Source: Bacteroidales bacterium (GTDB lineage Bacteria > Bacteroidota > Bacteroidia > Bacteroidales > F082). From it: DNA of 46,296 nucleotides. The DNA is taken from NCBI GenBank assembly GCA_017651645.1, contig JAGCCO010000015.1:1-46296 (forward strand), given 5' to 3'. The notes beneath the pieces were generated by a model. The model saw only the letters and a list, made by a program, of their open reading frames with translations. It did not search any database and was not told where the DNA came from. Positions within the stretch are counted from its first letter, which is position 1. Every line of letters begins with the position of its first letter. Of this stretch, positions 1-10,400 are shown piece after piece. Made by a program: the position numbers and the translations under genes.

Positions 1-2343
1 AGCATCCCTGAGCGCGAGTTCAAGCATTTTGTGGTGCCGGTCCGCGTCAACAACGAGAACCTCGACCGATTCAGAGCCACCTATTACGAGGAGCTGAAAG
101 GCCGCGTGAAAGACCTTTCGCTGTATGACGCCGTCCTCGAAGTGAACCATTGGTGCCATGAGCACGTCAATTACAAGGGCAGCGACAGCCGCACCAGCGC
201 GCCTATGGCGACCATTAAAACCTCGTGGGGTCGTTGCGGTGAGGAATCGACGCTATTGGTGACCGCCTTACGCACCGTAGGCATCCCTGCACGACAGGTT
301 TATACGCCCCGATGGGCCCACTGTGACGATAACCACGCTTGGGTGGAGGCCTGGGTGGACGGAAAATGGCACTTCCTAGGTGCCTGCGAGCCTGAACCTG
401 TGCTCGACTTGGGCTGGTTCAACGAGCCTGCCTCGCGCACCTTGTTATTACATACACGTGTCTTCGGCGACTACGACGGTCCGGAAGAAGTCATCAGCCG
501 AAGCGCCAACTACACGGAAATCAACGTGGTGGACAACTACGGCAAGACCGCCAAGACCACCTTTACCGTGGTGGATGTCGATGGCAAGCCGCAAGCCAAC
601 CTGCCTGTGGAGTTCAAGATTTACAACTATGCAGAATTCTGCACAGTGGTCACGAAGACGACTGACGAGAACGGCCAAACCTGGCTTACTTCCGGTTTGG
701 GCTGTATGATGGCATACGCCGCCAAGGATGGCAAGTTTGGTTTCCAAGTGTTCAAGTCGGGCGAGAAAGACAACATCACCATTACCCTCGACCACGAGCA
801 AGGCCAAAGCGACGTCTTTGAGTTTGACATGGTGCCACCTGCCCCGACCAGTGTCTTGCCTGAAGTCACGGCAGGGATGAGAGCTGAGAACGACCGTCGT
901 GGTGCTTACGAAGACTCGTTGCGCAACGCCTACATCAAAGCTTGTAAAGACGCGCAAATTAGCATCATCGCCAACACGGGCGACAAAACCCTTTGCCGCA
1001 TCTACGAAAAGACTTGGGGCAACTGGCAGACCATAGCTGACTTCATCAAATACGCGCAAAGCAAAAACGGTGAAATCAAGGCGGTGGAGTTGCTTTCCAA
1101 TATCTCCGACAAGGACCTGCGCGACGTCAGCCTTGAGGTGCTGCAAGACCATTTCGATAACACACCAGGTTTGGAGCAATCCATCATCTCCATGCCGCCT
1201 GAGCATTATGCGCAATACATCCTCAGCCCACGCGTAAGCAACGAGATGCTCGTACCTTACCGCAAGACTCTCACCGAGTTCTTCCCCGAAGCGGAACGGC
1301 AGCAATACCATGATAGCCCTACCCTCTTGGTCGATTGGGTGAAAAACAACATCAAAACCGACGACAACCTGAATCCCCAACGTTATCCCATCTCACCACT
1401 TGGTGTGCTGAAAGCTCGCAAGGCCGACCGTCACTCCCGCGACATCTTCTTCGTTAGCATGGCAAGGAGTTTGGGTGTCGCCGCACAGATCAACCCAGTG
1501 AATGGTAATGTGCAATACTTTGGCAAGGATTGGGTCAACGTGGACTTTGAGACTGCCGAACCTACCAGTTCAGCCGTCGGGTATTTGGACATCCACTATT
1601 ACCCCACCGCCTCTGTCGCTGACCCGAAATACTACACCCATTTCAGCATCAAGAAATATGACTGCAACAGCTTCCGCCTCTTGGCCTACGACGCCAAAGA
1701 CCCTGGCATCGACGACGGTATGATGCTCTCTACCTTCGACCATCCGACACCTTTGGACGAAGGCTATTACATCCTCACGGCAGGCACCCGATTGGAAGAC
1801 GGCACCGCCTTGACCCACAGCGAGTTCTTCACCATCAAGGCTGGTGAAACCACCCAAGTGAGCCTCGTGTTGCGCCAACCCGACAATGAGTTGCATGTCA
1901 TTGGCAGTTTCTACGCCGACAGCAAATTCACCGACCCTGAAACGGGCGAAAAAGGCAACCCGAAGCAACTCATCCAAGATGAATATTTCATCCTCGGTTA
2001 TCTAGACCAAGGCAGCGAGCCCACCACCCACGCCATGCAGGACATTGCCGCCTTCCGCAAGGACTTCGAAGAGAGCAACCTGCCGATGATCTTCGTCTTT
2101 AGCAGCAAAGAGGATTACGACAAATTCAAATTGAAGAACTTTAGCGAATTGCCTGATGGCATCGTCTACGGTCTCGACGATGGATTCATCCGCGACGAAA
2201 TCGTTGACGGTCTGCACCTCAACACCGATATCCGTCCTATCTTCCTCATTGCCAATGGCAACAGCGAAGTAGTGTTTGTCAAACAAGGATACACGATTGG
2301 TTTGGGCGAGCAGCTGCTGAAGGTGATGGCGAAATTGCAATAA
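1..2343 (+). CDS. Transglutaminase-like protein with Cys-less thioredoxin-like tail (5'-partial)
   Basis: The frame is open from the first base, so the true start lies upstream; the GTG at 31 is only the first in-window start candidate. A transglutaminase core is visible: Cys at codon 79 (GRCGEES), His at codon 112 (NHAWVE), then GACEPEP at about codons 128-134, where the third catalytic acid is expected. Next comes a carboxypeptidase-regulatory-like beta-sandwich (about codons 185-265). A second transglutaminase-like stretch (about codons 457-520, ARSLGVAAQIN then W-NVDFE) lacks an obvious Cys. The last 130 or so residues look like a thioredoxin fold without a CxxC (IFVFSS, RPIFLIANGNSEVVF, QGYTIGLGEQL). 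Proteins of this kind in Bacteroidales are usually exported, but the N-terminus is missing, so location is inferred. Substrate is unknown: it may act as a peptidase or amidase rather than a cross-linker. It converges on infB. Confidence 0.8.
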   Translation, partial: SIPEREFKHFVVPVRVNNENLDRFRATYYEELKGRVKDLSLYDAVLEVNHWCHEHVNYKGSDSRTSAPMATIKTSWGRCGEESTLLVTALRTVGIPARQVYTPRWAHCDDNHAWVEAWVDGKWHFLGACEPEPVLDLGWFNEPASRTLLLHTRVFGDYDGPEEVISRSANYTEINVVDNYGKTAKTTFTVVDVDGKPQANLPVEFKIYNYAEFCTVVTKTTDENGQTWLTSGLGCMMAYAAKDGKFGFQVFKSGEKDNITITLDHEQGQSDVFEFDMVPPAPTSVLPEVTAGMRAENDRRGAYEDSLRNAYIKACKDAQISIIANTGDKTLCRIYEKTWGNWQTIADFIKYAQSKNGEIKAVELLSNISDKDLRDVSLEVLQDHFDNTPGLEQSIISMPPEHYAQYILSPRVSNEMLVPYRKTLTEFFPEAERQQYHDSPTLLVDWVKNNIKTDDNLNPQRYPISPLGVLKARKADRHSRDIFFVSMARSLGVAAQINPVNGNVQYFGKDWVNVDFETAEPTSSAVGYLDIHYYPTASVADPKYYTHFSIKKYDCNSFRLLAYDAKDPGIDDGMMLSTFDHPTPLDEGYYILTAGTRLEDGTALTHSEFFTIKAGETTQVSLVLRQPDNELHVIGSFYADSKFTDPETGEKGNPKQLIQDEYFILGYLDQGSEPTTHAMQDIAAFRKDFEESNLPMIFVFSSKEDYDKFKLKNFSELPDGIVYGLDDGFIRDEIVDGLHLNTDIRPIFLIANGNSEVVFVKQGYTIGLGEQLLKVMAKLQ

Positions 2344-2372
2344 AAAATAGAGACGCGATAATCGCGTCTCTA
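2342..2372 (-). terminator. Terminator of the rimP-nusA-infB operon
   Basis: Read on the minus strand, the 2348-2372 hairpin is followed directly by six U (from A 2342-2347), the layout of an intrinsic terminator downstream of infB. On the plus strand no clean T-run follows, so it is less convincing as a terminator for the transglutaminase gene. The A-run also contains that gene's TAA stop codon. Confidence 0.65.
2348..2372. repeat. Palindromic repeat (GAGACGCG hairpin family)
   Basis: Two perfectly complementary 12-base arms (2348-2359 and 2361-2372) are separated by one base; in practice a 10-bp stem with a 5-base loop. The arm begins TAGAGACGCG. The same family, with GAGACGCACGG arms, occurs at 31324-31343. 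Hairpins with GTAGAGACGC arms are known as interspersed repeats in several bacterial phyla. Confidence 0.75.
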
Positions 2373-2400
2373 CAAAGTATTTTACAATCAATACGCCTTA

Positions 2401-5307
2401 CTACAACTTCCTTGCGACTTCCTTCTCGGTATAACCCTCGATGATGTCGCCGACCTTGATGTCGTTGAAGTTCTCGATGTTCAAACCGCAGTCCATACCG
2501 GCACTGACTTCCTTGACATCGTCCTTGTAACGCTTCAGTGAACCAAGCACACCCGTGTAGATCACGATGCCATCGCGGATGACACGGACCTTGGTATTGC
2601 GGGTAACCTTGCCGTCCAAGACCATACAACCAGCGATGGTGCCGACTTTGCTGATCTTGAAGGTCTCGCGGATCTCGAGGTTGCAGGTGACCACCTCCTC
2701 AATTTCGGGAGCCAACATACCTTCGATAGCGGCCTTGATCTCCTCGATGGCGGTGTAGATGATGGAATAAAGACGGATGTCAATCTTCTCATTCTCAGCC
2801 ATCCTACGCGCTTGAGCGGTAGGACGCACGTTGAAGCCCACGATAACGGCATTGGATGCCGAAGCCAGCATGACGTCCGACTCGCTGATGGCACCCACCG
2901 ACTTGTGGATGACGTTGACCTGTACCTCCTCGGTGGAGAGCTTCAGCAAGCTGTCAGCCAGAGCCTCCACGGAGCCGTCCACGTCAGCCTTGACAATGAT
3001 GTTGAGTTCCTTAAAGTCACCGATGGCAATACGACGGCCGATTTCGTCCAAGGTAATGTGCGGGCTGGTGCGGCGTGTCTGCTCACGTTGCAGCTGCTCA
3101 CGACGGTTGGCGATGGCTTTCACCTCGCGCTCGTCAGTCATCACATTGAAAGCATCGCCTGGCATGGGAGCGCCGTTCAAACCCAACAACAGCACCGGCG
3201 TGGAGGGACCAGCCTCCTTGACGGGACGGTTGTGGTCATCGAACATAGCCTTCACCTTACCGTAGGTGGTGCCTGCCAGCACCATGTCGCCAATCTTCAA
3301 TGTGCCGTTCTGCACCAGGATCTTGGCCACATAGCCACGGCCCTTGTCCAAAGCGGACTCGATGACCGTACCCTTAGCCAGACGGTTAGGATTGGCCTTC
3401 AAGTCGAGGAGCTCGGCCTCAAGCAACACCTTCTCGAGCAGTGCATCGACGTTAAGACCGATCTTAGCGGCGATTTCCTGGTCTTGGTACTTACCACCCC
3501 AGCTCTCGACGAGGATGTTCATATTGGCCAGTTGCTCACGGATCTTGTCGGGGTTGGCGGTGGGCTTATCAATCTTATTCAGAGCGAAGACAATCGGAAC
3601 ACCAGCAGCTTGGGCGTGGTTGATGGCCTCGACGGTCTGCGGCATCACGCTGTCGTCGGTGGCGATGACGATGATGGCGACGTCGGTGATCTTGGCACCA
3701 CGGGCACGCATAGCCGTAAAGGCTTCGTGACCAGGCGTATCCAGGAAGGTGATCTTCTTACCGCTCTCGGTGGTCACCTCGTAGGCACCGATGTGCTGGG
3801 TGATACCACCTGCCTCACCGGCCACCACGTTGGTGTTACGGATATAGTCCAAAAGTTTGGTCTTACCATGGTCGACGTGACCCATGACGGTGACGACAGG
3901 CGAACGGGGCACGAGGTCCTCTTCGCGGTCGACCTCTTCGGTCTCGGCGATGGCCTCTTGCACGTCGGCACTGACGAAATCGACTTGGAAGCCGAACTCC
4001 TCGGCCACCACAGTCAATGCTTCAGCATCGAGACGCTGGTTGATGGAAACGGGCATACCGAGGCTCATGCAGGTGCCGATGACCTTCACCACAGGCACGT
4101 TCATCATCGTTGCCAACTCGTTGGCCGTGACGAACTCGGTCACCTTCAGCACCTTCTTGTCCTCTTCCTGGCGCATCATCTCCTCCATCATGCTGCCAGC
4201 CACCTGCTGACGCTTCTCGCGGCGGTGCTTGGAGGTCTTCGACTTGCCCATTGGGGCGAGGCGTGCCAAGGTGTCCTTAATCTGCTTCGAGATTTCCTCT
4301 TCGCTCAGCTCGGGTTTCTCTTCGCGTTTGCCTTTCTTGTCTTTCTTACCAGGCTTCGGGCTGTCCTTCAGACCTTTCTTTCCACCTTGGTCGGCGGGTT
4401 TCGGACCCTTACCAGGCTTGCCACCCTCCTGTTTCTTGCCGCCAGCATTCACATTAGGACCAGTCGGGTTCTCTGACGAGCCTTCGGGGCGACCGCCCAC
4501 AATGCGTTTGCGTTTCTTTTTCTTCGAGTCGCCAGATTTACCGCCTTTCTTCTCGACAGGCAGTTCCAAGGTACCCAACACGGTGGGACCCGTCAGCTTG
4601 GGAGCTTCCAAGCGGATGACCTTAGGCTCAGCGGGCTTCTCTTCTTCCTTGACAGGTTCAACCTTAACAGGGGTCTCTTGTTTTGGCTCCAAAGGCTTCG
4701 GCTGAGGCTTCTCCTGTTTCTTTTCCTGAGGTTGAACAGGCTGCTTTTCAGGTTTCTTTTCCTTTTTCTTCTCCTGACGAGGTTTGGGATCCAGGTCGAT
4801 CTTGCCGAGAATCTTCAGCGAACTGCCAGCATCCTTGTTTTCTTCCTTCTCGACCTTTTTTGCTTCAGCCTCAGCTTTTTCCGTGATCGTCTCATCCACT
4901 TTCTTTGGAGTCTCCTCCATGGATTCCGCGACCTTTGCCTGTTCAGGTTCTACGGGAGTCGGCTTGACCGTCTTTTTCACCGGCGATGATATTGTATTGC
5001 TGCGGATAATCACTTCGTCGTGATCTTCTTCCTCAACGGCTTTTTGCGATTGCAATGCCGAATCAACGGAAACACTACCTCCCTTGTAGGAGAGATTTCC
5101 CAATCTCTTGGCCTCTTCCTTCACATCCTTCTCGCCCTGATATTCCTTCACGAGCAGCTCATACATCTCCGATGTGAGCTTCGTGTTGGGAGACGGGTCC
5201 ACATGAAATCCCTTTTTGCCGAGGAATTCCACGATGGTATCCTTTCCCACATTGAATTCTTTTGCCGCTTTCGACAATCGAATTGAAAAATTAGTTTCTT
5301 CGGACAT
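2401..5307 (-). CDS. infB: Translation initiation factor IF-2
   Basis: This GTPase brings fMet-tRNA to the 30S subunit and promotes subunit joining. The 968 residues start with a small helical IF2_N-type module. A long, charged, Lys/Glu/Pro-rich linker follows (about residues 80-340), then a second IF2_N-like region (about 390-440). The GTPase domain begins near residue 470, with GHVDHGKT at about 473-480, DTPGHE (G3) and NKID (G4) all visible. The beta-barrel and C-terminal fMet-tRNA binding domains complete the protein. It is the last gene of rimP-nusA-infB, 45 bases after nusA. The low-complexity linker is typical of Bacteroidota IF-2. The ATG at 5307 begins [20 protein letters not shown], a normal IF-2 start. 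Confidence 0.97.
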   Translation of the reverse strand: MSEETNFSIRLSKAAKEFNVGKDTIVEFLGKKGFHVDPSPNTKLTSEMYELLVKEYQGEKDVKEEAKRLGNLSYKGGSVSVDSALQSQKAVEEEDHDEVIIRSNTISSPVKKTVKPTPVEPEQAKVAESMEETPKKVDETITEKAEAEAKKVEKEENKDAGSSLKILGKIDLDPKPRQEKKKEKKPEKQPVQPQEKKQEKPQPKPLEPKQETPVKVEPVKEEEKPAEPKVIRLEAPKLTGPTVLGTLELPVEKKGGKSGDSKKKKRKRIVGGRPEGSSENPTGPNVNAGGKKQEGGKPGKGPKPADQGGKKGLKDSPKPGKKDKKGKREEKPELSEEEISKQIKDTLARLAPMGKSKTSKHRREKRQQVAGSMMEEMMRQEEDKKVLKVTEFVTANELATMMNVPVVKVIGTCMSLGMPVSINQRLDAEALTVVAEEFGFQVDFVSADVQEAIAETEEVDREEDLVPRSPVVTVMGHVDHGKTKLLDYIRNTNVVAGEAGGITQHIGAYEVTTESGKKITFLDTPGHEAFTAMRARGAKITDVAIIVIATDDSVMPQTVEAINHAQAAGVPIVFALNKIDKPTANPDKIREQLANMNILVESWGGKYQDQEIAAKIGLNVDALLEKVLLEAELLDLKANPNRLAKGTVIESALDKGRGYVAKILVQNGTLKIGDMVLAGTTYGKVKAMFDDHNRPVKEAGPSTPVLLLGLNGAPMPGDAFNVMTDEREVKAIANRREQLQREQTRRTSPHITLDEIGRRIAIGDFKELNIIVKADVDGSVEALADSLLKLSTEEVQVNVIHKSVGAISESDVMLASASNAVIVGFNVRPTAQARRMAENEKIDIRLYSIIYTAIEEIKAAIEGMLAPEIEEVVTCNLEIRETFKISKVGTIAGCMVLDGKVTRNTKVRVIRDGIVIYTGVLGSLKRYKDDVKEVSAGMDCGLNIENFNDIKVGDIIEGYTEKEVARKL

Positions 5308-5352
5308 AGTTTCTTCTTTCTTTGTTTCTCGTTTATTTTATATGCCTAAGCA

Positions 5353-6612
5353 TCATTCGGCATCTTGTTCAAATTCAGCCTTCAGGATACGGAACACATC
5401 CTTGACGGTCTCGATTTCGAGGTCGGCACGGTTGGCCACCTCTTCAGGAGTATATGACAGCACGTCCTTGGCCGTGTCGCAGCCCATCTTGATGAGTGAA
5501 TCGATGACCCACTGGTCGATTTCGTCGGCAAACTCCTGCAGGTCGACATCCTCTTCGGCATTGTTGGCCTCGCTGTTACGATAAACGTCAATCTCATAAC
5601 CCGTCAGCTTGCCAGCAAGTTTGATATTGTAGCCACCCTTACCAATAGCAAGGCTGATTTGGTCGTTCTCCATATACACATTGGCCATGGTGTTGTCGCT
5701 GCTCAACACGATATTGGTGATCTTGGCAGGACTCAAGGCACGGGTGATGAGAAGTGTAGGATTGCTGGTCCAGTTGATGACATCGATATTCTCGTTACGC
5801 AGCTCACGGACGATGCCATGAATACGCGTTCCCTTCATACCGACACAGGCACCGACGGGGTCGATGCGGTCGTCATAGGACTCGACAGCCACCTTGGCGC
5901 GCTGACCAGGTTCACGGACAATCTTCTTGATGGTGATGAGGCCGTCGTAAATCTCAGGCACTTCGGCTTCAAGCAGACGCTGCAGGAAGATTTCGGAAGT
6001 ACGCGACAACGTGACCACAGGTGATCCATTGACGCTCTCCACGCTCTTTACGATGGCACGGATGGTGTCACCTTTTTTATATATGTCGCTGGGAATCTGT
6101 TCCATCTTTGGCAGAATCAATTCGATATTCTCGTCGTCAATGACCACGATTTCGCGCTTCCACACATGAGCCACCTCAGCAGTAATGATCTCACCAACTT
6201 TTTCCTTATACTTCTGGAATATGTTTTCCTTCTCATATTCAGAGACCTTAGTCTGAAGGTTTTGACGCAGGGCGAGAATATCGCGACGACCGAAGTTTTC
6301 GATACGCAGTTCCTCATTCACTTCCTCACCCACCTCGAAGTCGGGTTCAATCTTGATGGCATCAGACAGCTTGATCTGGCGCACTGGATCGGTCAGTTCG
6401 TCGTCTTCAACAACGGTGCGGTTATGGTAGATTTCGAAGTCACCCTTGTCAACATTCACAATGATGTCGATGAAGTCGGTGGTGTCGGTGTCGAACTTCT
6501 TGTTCAACATGCCACGGAACACATCCTCGATGATGCGCATCATGGCTTCGCGGTCGATGTTCTTGAATTCCTTGAATTCCGAGAAAGTTTCTACTAATTT
6601 GTAATTATCCAT
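5353..6612 (-). CDS. nusA: Transcription termination/antitermination factor NusA
   Basis: NusA binds RNA polymerase and modulates pausing, termination and antitermination. The 419 residues show the N-terminal polymerase-binding domain (about 1-125, with FKNIDREAMMRIIEDVF), an S1 domain (about 130-205), and two KH domains (about 230-345, with GACVGMKGTRIHGIVREL and then AIGKGGYNIKLAGKLTG). A short acidic helical C-terminal region (about 355-419) resembles a single helix-hairpin-helix repeat. This length is normal for Bacteroidota, which lack the long acidic repeats of E. coli NusA. It sits between rimP (35 bases upstream) and infB, the usual order. Confidence 0.97.
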   Translation of the reverse strand: MDNYKLVETFSEFKEFKNIDREAMMRIIEDVFRGMLNKKFDTDTTDFIDIIVNVDKGDFEIYHNRTVVEDDELTDPVRQIKLSDAIKIEPDFEVGEEVNEELRIENFGRRDILALRQNLQTKVSEYEKENIFQKYKEKVGEIITAEVAHVWKREIVVIDDENIELILPKMEQIPSDIYKKGDTIRAIVKSVESVNGSPVVTLSRTSEIFLQRLLEAEVPEIYDGLITIKKIVREPGQRAKVAVESYDDRIDPVGACVGMKGTRIHGIVRELRNENIDVINWTSNPTLLITRALSPAKITNIVLSSDNTMANVYMENDQISLAIGKGGYNIKLAGKLTGYEIDVYRNSEANNAEEDVDLQEFADEIDQWVIDSLIKMGCDTAKDVLSYTPEEVANRADLEIETVKDVFRILKAEFEQDAE

Positions 6613-6623
6613 TGTATATCGTT

Positions 6624-6648
6624 GATTTAAAATTCAAAATTTAAGATT
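6624..6648. repeat. 25-bp AT-rich direct repeat, copy 1
   Basis: This copy is identical over 25 bases to 7116-7140 in the same orientation; it contains the core TTAAAATTCAAAATTTAA. It lies in the nusA-rimP gap and reaches the rimP stop codon, so the two copies bracket rimP. Confidence 0.6.
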
Positions 6649-7103
6649 TAAAAGATTATTGCGGGTTTGATTTCCACTTTTTTGCGTTCGAAGAACAAGT
6701 TGACGGGTTCCTCTGCAGGTTTCTTCTTGGTAGCTTTTTTCGGTGTCGGTGTAAATTCCACCTTCTCCGCGTCGAAGCTCACCAGCTTGCCTTGCATCTT
6801 GCCTGTCTCTTTCGTCTTCACTTCCACGTCCTTGCCCACATACTTCTGCAACTGGCGGTCCATCTTCAAGGCGCCCGAGAGGCCCCAGGAAAGCACGGTC
6901 AGCTCGTAGTCCTCCACATCACGGTCGAGTTTTTCGTTGATGTAACGGCTCAAATCAGCGCAATGGTCGATGTTGACGGCCGTATCCGAGTCCACATAGA
7001 CCTCAATCACGTTGTTCGGCTTCACCTTCACTTCCACCAGAAAGCGGTCGGTGTTGGCTAGGGCTTCTTCACAGAGGGTTGTTACTTGTTCTTTTGTAAT
7101 CAT
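6648..7103 (-). CDS. rimP: Ribosome maturation factor RimP
   Basis: RimP assists late 30S subunit assembly. The 151-residue protein has the RimP N-terminal alpha/beta domain (about 1-75, with NVIEVYVDSD and NIDHCADLSRYINEKLD) followed by an SH3-like C-terminal domain (about 78-151), with the conserved transition LTVLSWGLSGALK. The tail is basic. It is the first gene of the rimP-nusA-infB operon. It lies downstream of tRNA-Gln on the same strand, separated by a terminator, so it probably has its own promoter in the AT-rich 7104-7150 gap. I see only a poor match there. Confidence 0.93.
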   Translation of the reverse strand: MITKEQVTTLCEEALANTDRFLVEVKVKPNNVIEVYVDSDTAVNIDHCADLSRYINEKLDRDVEDYELTVLSWGLSGALKMDRQLQKYVGKDVEVKTKETGKMQGKLVSFDAEKVEFTPTPKKATKKKPAEEPVNLFFERKKVEIKPAIIF

Positions 7104-7115
7104 TTAAAATTCAAA

Positions 7116-7140
7116 GATTTAAAATTCAAAATTTAAGATT
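7116..7140. repeat. 25-bp AT-rich direct repeat, copy 2
   Basis: Identical to 6624-6648, upstream of the rimP start codon. It is low in complexity, so it may be an expanded AT-rich leader motif rather than a mobile unit. Confidence 0.6.
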
Positions 7141-7152
7141 CCAACTTCAAAT

Positions 7153-7181
7153 AAAAAAACCTGTTACTCAAAGTAGCAGGT
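7153..7181 (-). terminator. Terminator after tRNA-Gln
   Basis: On the minus strand the arms ACCTG..TAC and GTA..CAGGT form a stem with one A-C mismatch and a 5-base loop, followed by U from A 7153-7158. It starts 19 bases after the tRNA 3' end. Confidence 0.8.
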
Positions 7182-7199
7182 CTTTTCTTCCACCTCAAG

Positions 7200-7270
7200 T
7201 TGTCGAGCAAGGATTCGAACCTTGACAGGCAGAACCAAAATCTGCAGTGCTGCCATTACACCACTCGACA
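7200..7270 (-). tRNA. tRNA-Gln (anticodon UUG)
   Basis: The minus strand folds as a 71-nt cloverleaf. The acceptor arm TGTCGAG pairs with CTCGACA and the discriminator is A at 7200. The D-arm region is GTGTAATGGCAGCAC. The anticodon stem GCAGA/TCTGC carries the loop TTTTGGT, giving anticodon TTG. The T-arm contains the GGTTCGAATCC core. No CCA is encoded. The U1-A72 pair is the usual weak first pair of bacterial tRNA-Gln. Confidence 0.96.
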
Positions 7271-7293
7271 TCATTCGTTTCCGAATGCGGCTG

Positions 7294-7323
7294 CAAAAGT
7301 ACAACTTATTTCATTATGCGCAA
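7294..7323 (-). promoter_or_regulatory. Promoter of tRNA-Gln
   Basis: On the minus strand TTG (7323-7321), a 19-base spacer and TACTTTTG (7301-7294) fit the Bacteroidota housekeeping promoter TTTG-N19-21-TAnnTTTG. A small hairpin, CATTCG/CGAATG (7272-7287), lies between it and the tRNA. Confidence 0.7.
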
Positions 7324-7393
7324 GCGTTTTTTTCATTTTTTTTGAAAAAAGATGGTTTCAAATACTATGCAAAACCTTTTTGTCGTTTTTCAA

Positions 7394-7423
7394 CTTGGAT
7401 AAAACCAAAAATCAGTATTTTTG
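7394..7423 (+). promoter_or_regulatory. Promoter of the DUF2723 gene
   Basis: TTG (7395-7397), an 18-base spacer and TATTTTTG (7416-7423) match the Bacteroidota -33/-7 pattern. The ATG at 7480 follows about 55 bases later, which supports that start over upstream in-frame starts lying inside or before the promoter. Confidence 0.65.
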
Positions 7424-7479
7424 CACTTTGGCAAAGGCCAAAACCCATTGAAAAATCAACAAACAGTTTTTATATCATT

Positions 7480-10400
7480 ATGACTTTCAAAAGGTTAAAC
7501 AACATTACAGGATGGTTGGCAGGACTCATCGCCACCGTCGTGTACTTCCTCACGTTGGAGCCTACCGTAAGTTGGTGGGACTGCGGTGAGTACATTTCAA
7601 CGGCTTACAAACTTCAAGTGGGTCACCCACCTGGGGCACCACTGTTCCAGATGATTGGGCGTTTCTTCTCTCTCTTTGCAGGCGGCGATGTCACCAAGGT
7701 GGCCATGATGGTCAATGTGATGTCGGCCATTTGCAGTGGTCTCACCATCGTGTTCCTCTTCTGGACCATCACCATGCTGGCACGCAAGGTGTGGATGAAA
7801 GAAGGTGAAGACGCACCGTGGGTCAACAAAATCGGTGTTTTGCTGGCTGGATTTGTGGGCGCCGTTGCCTACACCTTTACTGAATCGTTCTGGTTCAACG
7901 CCGTGGAGGGCGAGGTCTATGCCATGTCATCGTTCTTCACTGCCGTTACTTTCTGGGCCATTTTGAAATGGGAGCAGGTAGCCGACGACCCCAAGAGCAA
8001 CCGTTGGATCATCTTCATCGCTTTCCTCATTGGTCTCTCCATCGGCGTACACTTGCTTAACTTGCTGTGTATCCCCGCCTTCGTGTATGTCGTCTACTTC
8101 AAGAAATGGCAAAAGACCTCGTTCTGGGGCTTCGTCTTGGCTGGAGTAGTCTCCGTGGCACTGTTGTGGTTCATCAACATGTTCCTCGTACCGCAAGTGA
8201 TCAACCTTGCGGGAAAAATGGAGCTGTTCTTTGTGAACACACTTGGCGCTCCGTTTAACCTCGGTTCCATCGTCTTTTTCGCCATTATCATCGGCCTCAT
8301 CATCTGGGGCCTTTGGTATACCTCCAAGCACGGCAAGGTGATTTGGAACACCGCCATCCTATCCTTCATGTTCATCCTTATCGGCTATGCATCGTTCTTC
8401 ATGCTGATTATCCGCGCCAATACCAACACACCCATCAACGAGAATGAGCCTAAAGAAGCCCTTTCGATGCTGGCCTACATCAACCGCGACCAATACGGCA
8501 GCTGGCCTTTGCTTTATGGACCATACTACAACGCTCCCGTATCTGATCTCAAAGATGGCACCCCTATCTATGTCAAAGACAAAGAGCAAGGCCGTTATGT
8601 CATCACCGATGACAACAAACGCAGCTTACCTGATTATCCCAGAGAGATGAAGACCCTCTTCCCACGTATGTGGAGCACGCAAAGAGGCTCACACTCTGAA
8701 ATGTATGATAGCTATCGAAAGAATGAAAACGGTGTAATCACTGGCACACCCGTTCGCGTCAGGAACTACCGCGGCGAGTCGGTCATGGTCAACAAACCCA
8801 CTTTCGGACAGAATCTGAAGTTCTTCATCGACTACCAATGCAACTGGATGTACTGGCGTTATTTCATGTGGAACTTCGTGGGCCGTCAGAACGACATCGA
8901 GAGCCAAGGCGAACTGAACCACGGCAACTGGCTCAGCGGCATCAGCTTTATCGACAATGCCCGCCTCGGCGACCAGGACAACATTCCTGCCTGTCTGCAA
9001 AACCCTGGGCGCACCACCTATTATTTCCTGCCTCTTATCCTTGGTCTCATCGGCTTATTCTGGCTGCTCTATCACGATCCGAAGCAGAGTTGGATTATCT
9101 TCCTCCTCTTCTTCCTGACTGGTTTGGCCATCATCATCTACCTGAACCAGACCCCACAGCAGCCTCGTGAGCGTGACTACAGCTATGCCGGCTCGTTCTA
9201 CGCCTTTGCCATCTGGATTGGCTATGGTGTCATCGCCATCATCGATGGCATCAACAAGCTGACCAAAAAGCATAGTATGATCACAACGGTGGCCGTAGGC
9301 TTGGCCTGCTTCCTTGCCGTGCCATGCGTTTTGGCCTCCAACGGTTGGGAAGAGCACAACCGTTCGGGTAAGACCTCGGCCCGCGACTGGGCGCGGAACT
9401 ATCTGGCCCAATTGCCGCCCAACTCGGTCATCTTCACCCGTGGCGATAACGACACCTTCCCCTTATGGTATGTACAGGAGGTGGAAGGTTTCCGCACCGA
9501 TGTGCGTGTATGCAACTACATGCTTTCGGGTGGCTATTGGTATGTCCACCAGATGGGCCGCAAAGTGTATGAATCAGAAAGGATGCCGCTCACGCTGACC
9601 CCGAAGGAATACGACAATGGTATCAACGAATCGGTAATCGTCGAAGAGGAGGACTTTTTCAAGGGCAAACGCGTGGAGTTGAAACAAGTCATCGACTTCC
9701 TCCACAACCCCAAAGCCGTGAAACGCTATCCTGGCGGCACCTATAATTATGTGCCCTGCCGCAGCGTGAAGCTCACCGTCGACAAGGAAGCCTGCCTTCG
9801 CAACGGCATCGTGCCCGAAAGCATGAAAGACCAAATTGTGGATGAGATCGCTTGGGACATCAAGGGCGACTACCTCTACAAGAACTCCATCATGCTCTTG
9901 GACTTCATGGCCACCAACAACTGGGAGCGTCCCGTCTATTTCACCTCGTTCAGCGACATGTCGAAGGTGTTGGGCATCGACAAGTACCTCCACATGGAAG
10001 GCTTGGCTTACCGCTTCATTCCCGTCGAAGCCGAAGACTATTATAAAGGTGTAGGCGGCGTGTATCGCGATGGCAGCTTCGACTTGTTGGTCACCAAAGC
10101 CAACGAAGGCCTCACCCAATGGGGCAGCCTCAACCAAGAAGGCGTGGTGCCCGACCGCGAGAGCGTGCGCAACACGGCCTACGCGCAACAGGCTTATTCA
10201 CGTCTGGCCCAGGCATTGGTCAACCACGACCAGTTCGACTCCGCTGTCATCGTGATGGACAAATACCAAGAGTTCTTCCCAAACGACAAGTTCCCCGCCG
10301 ACATCCGCACCTATCAGTTCCCCGAGATATACTATGTCTGTGGTGATACCGTGAAGGGCGACGACTATCTGATGAAGCTCGTCGACAACTACAGCGACAA

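Noticed and set aside
448..1380. 310-codon open frame opposite the transglutaminase-like gene
   Set aside because: Antisense shadow, Val/Asp/His-rich with no family motif.
2812..4476. Long open frame (554 codons) opposite infB
   Set aside because: Antisense to a clear IF-2; His/Leu-rich composition and no recognisable motif. A codon-bias shadow.
7222..7479. In-frame N-terminal extension of the DUF2723 protein
   Set aside because: It would overlap the tRNA-Gln gene and the gene's own promoter; the ATG at 7480 gives a normal membrane start.
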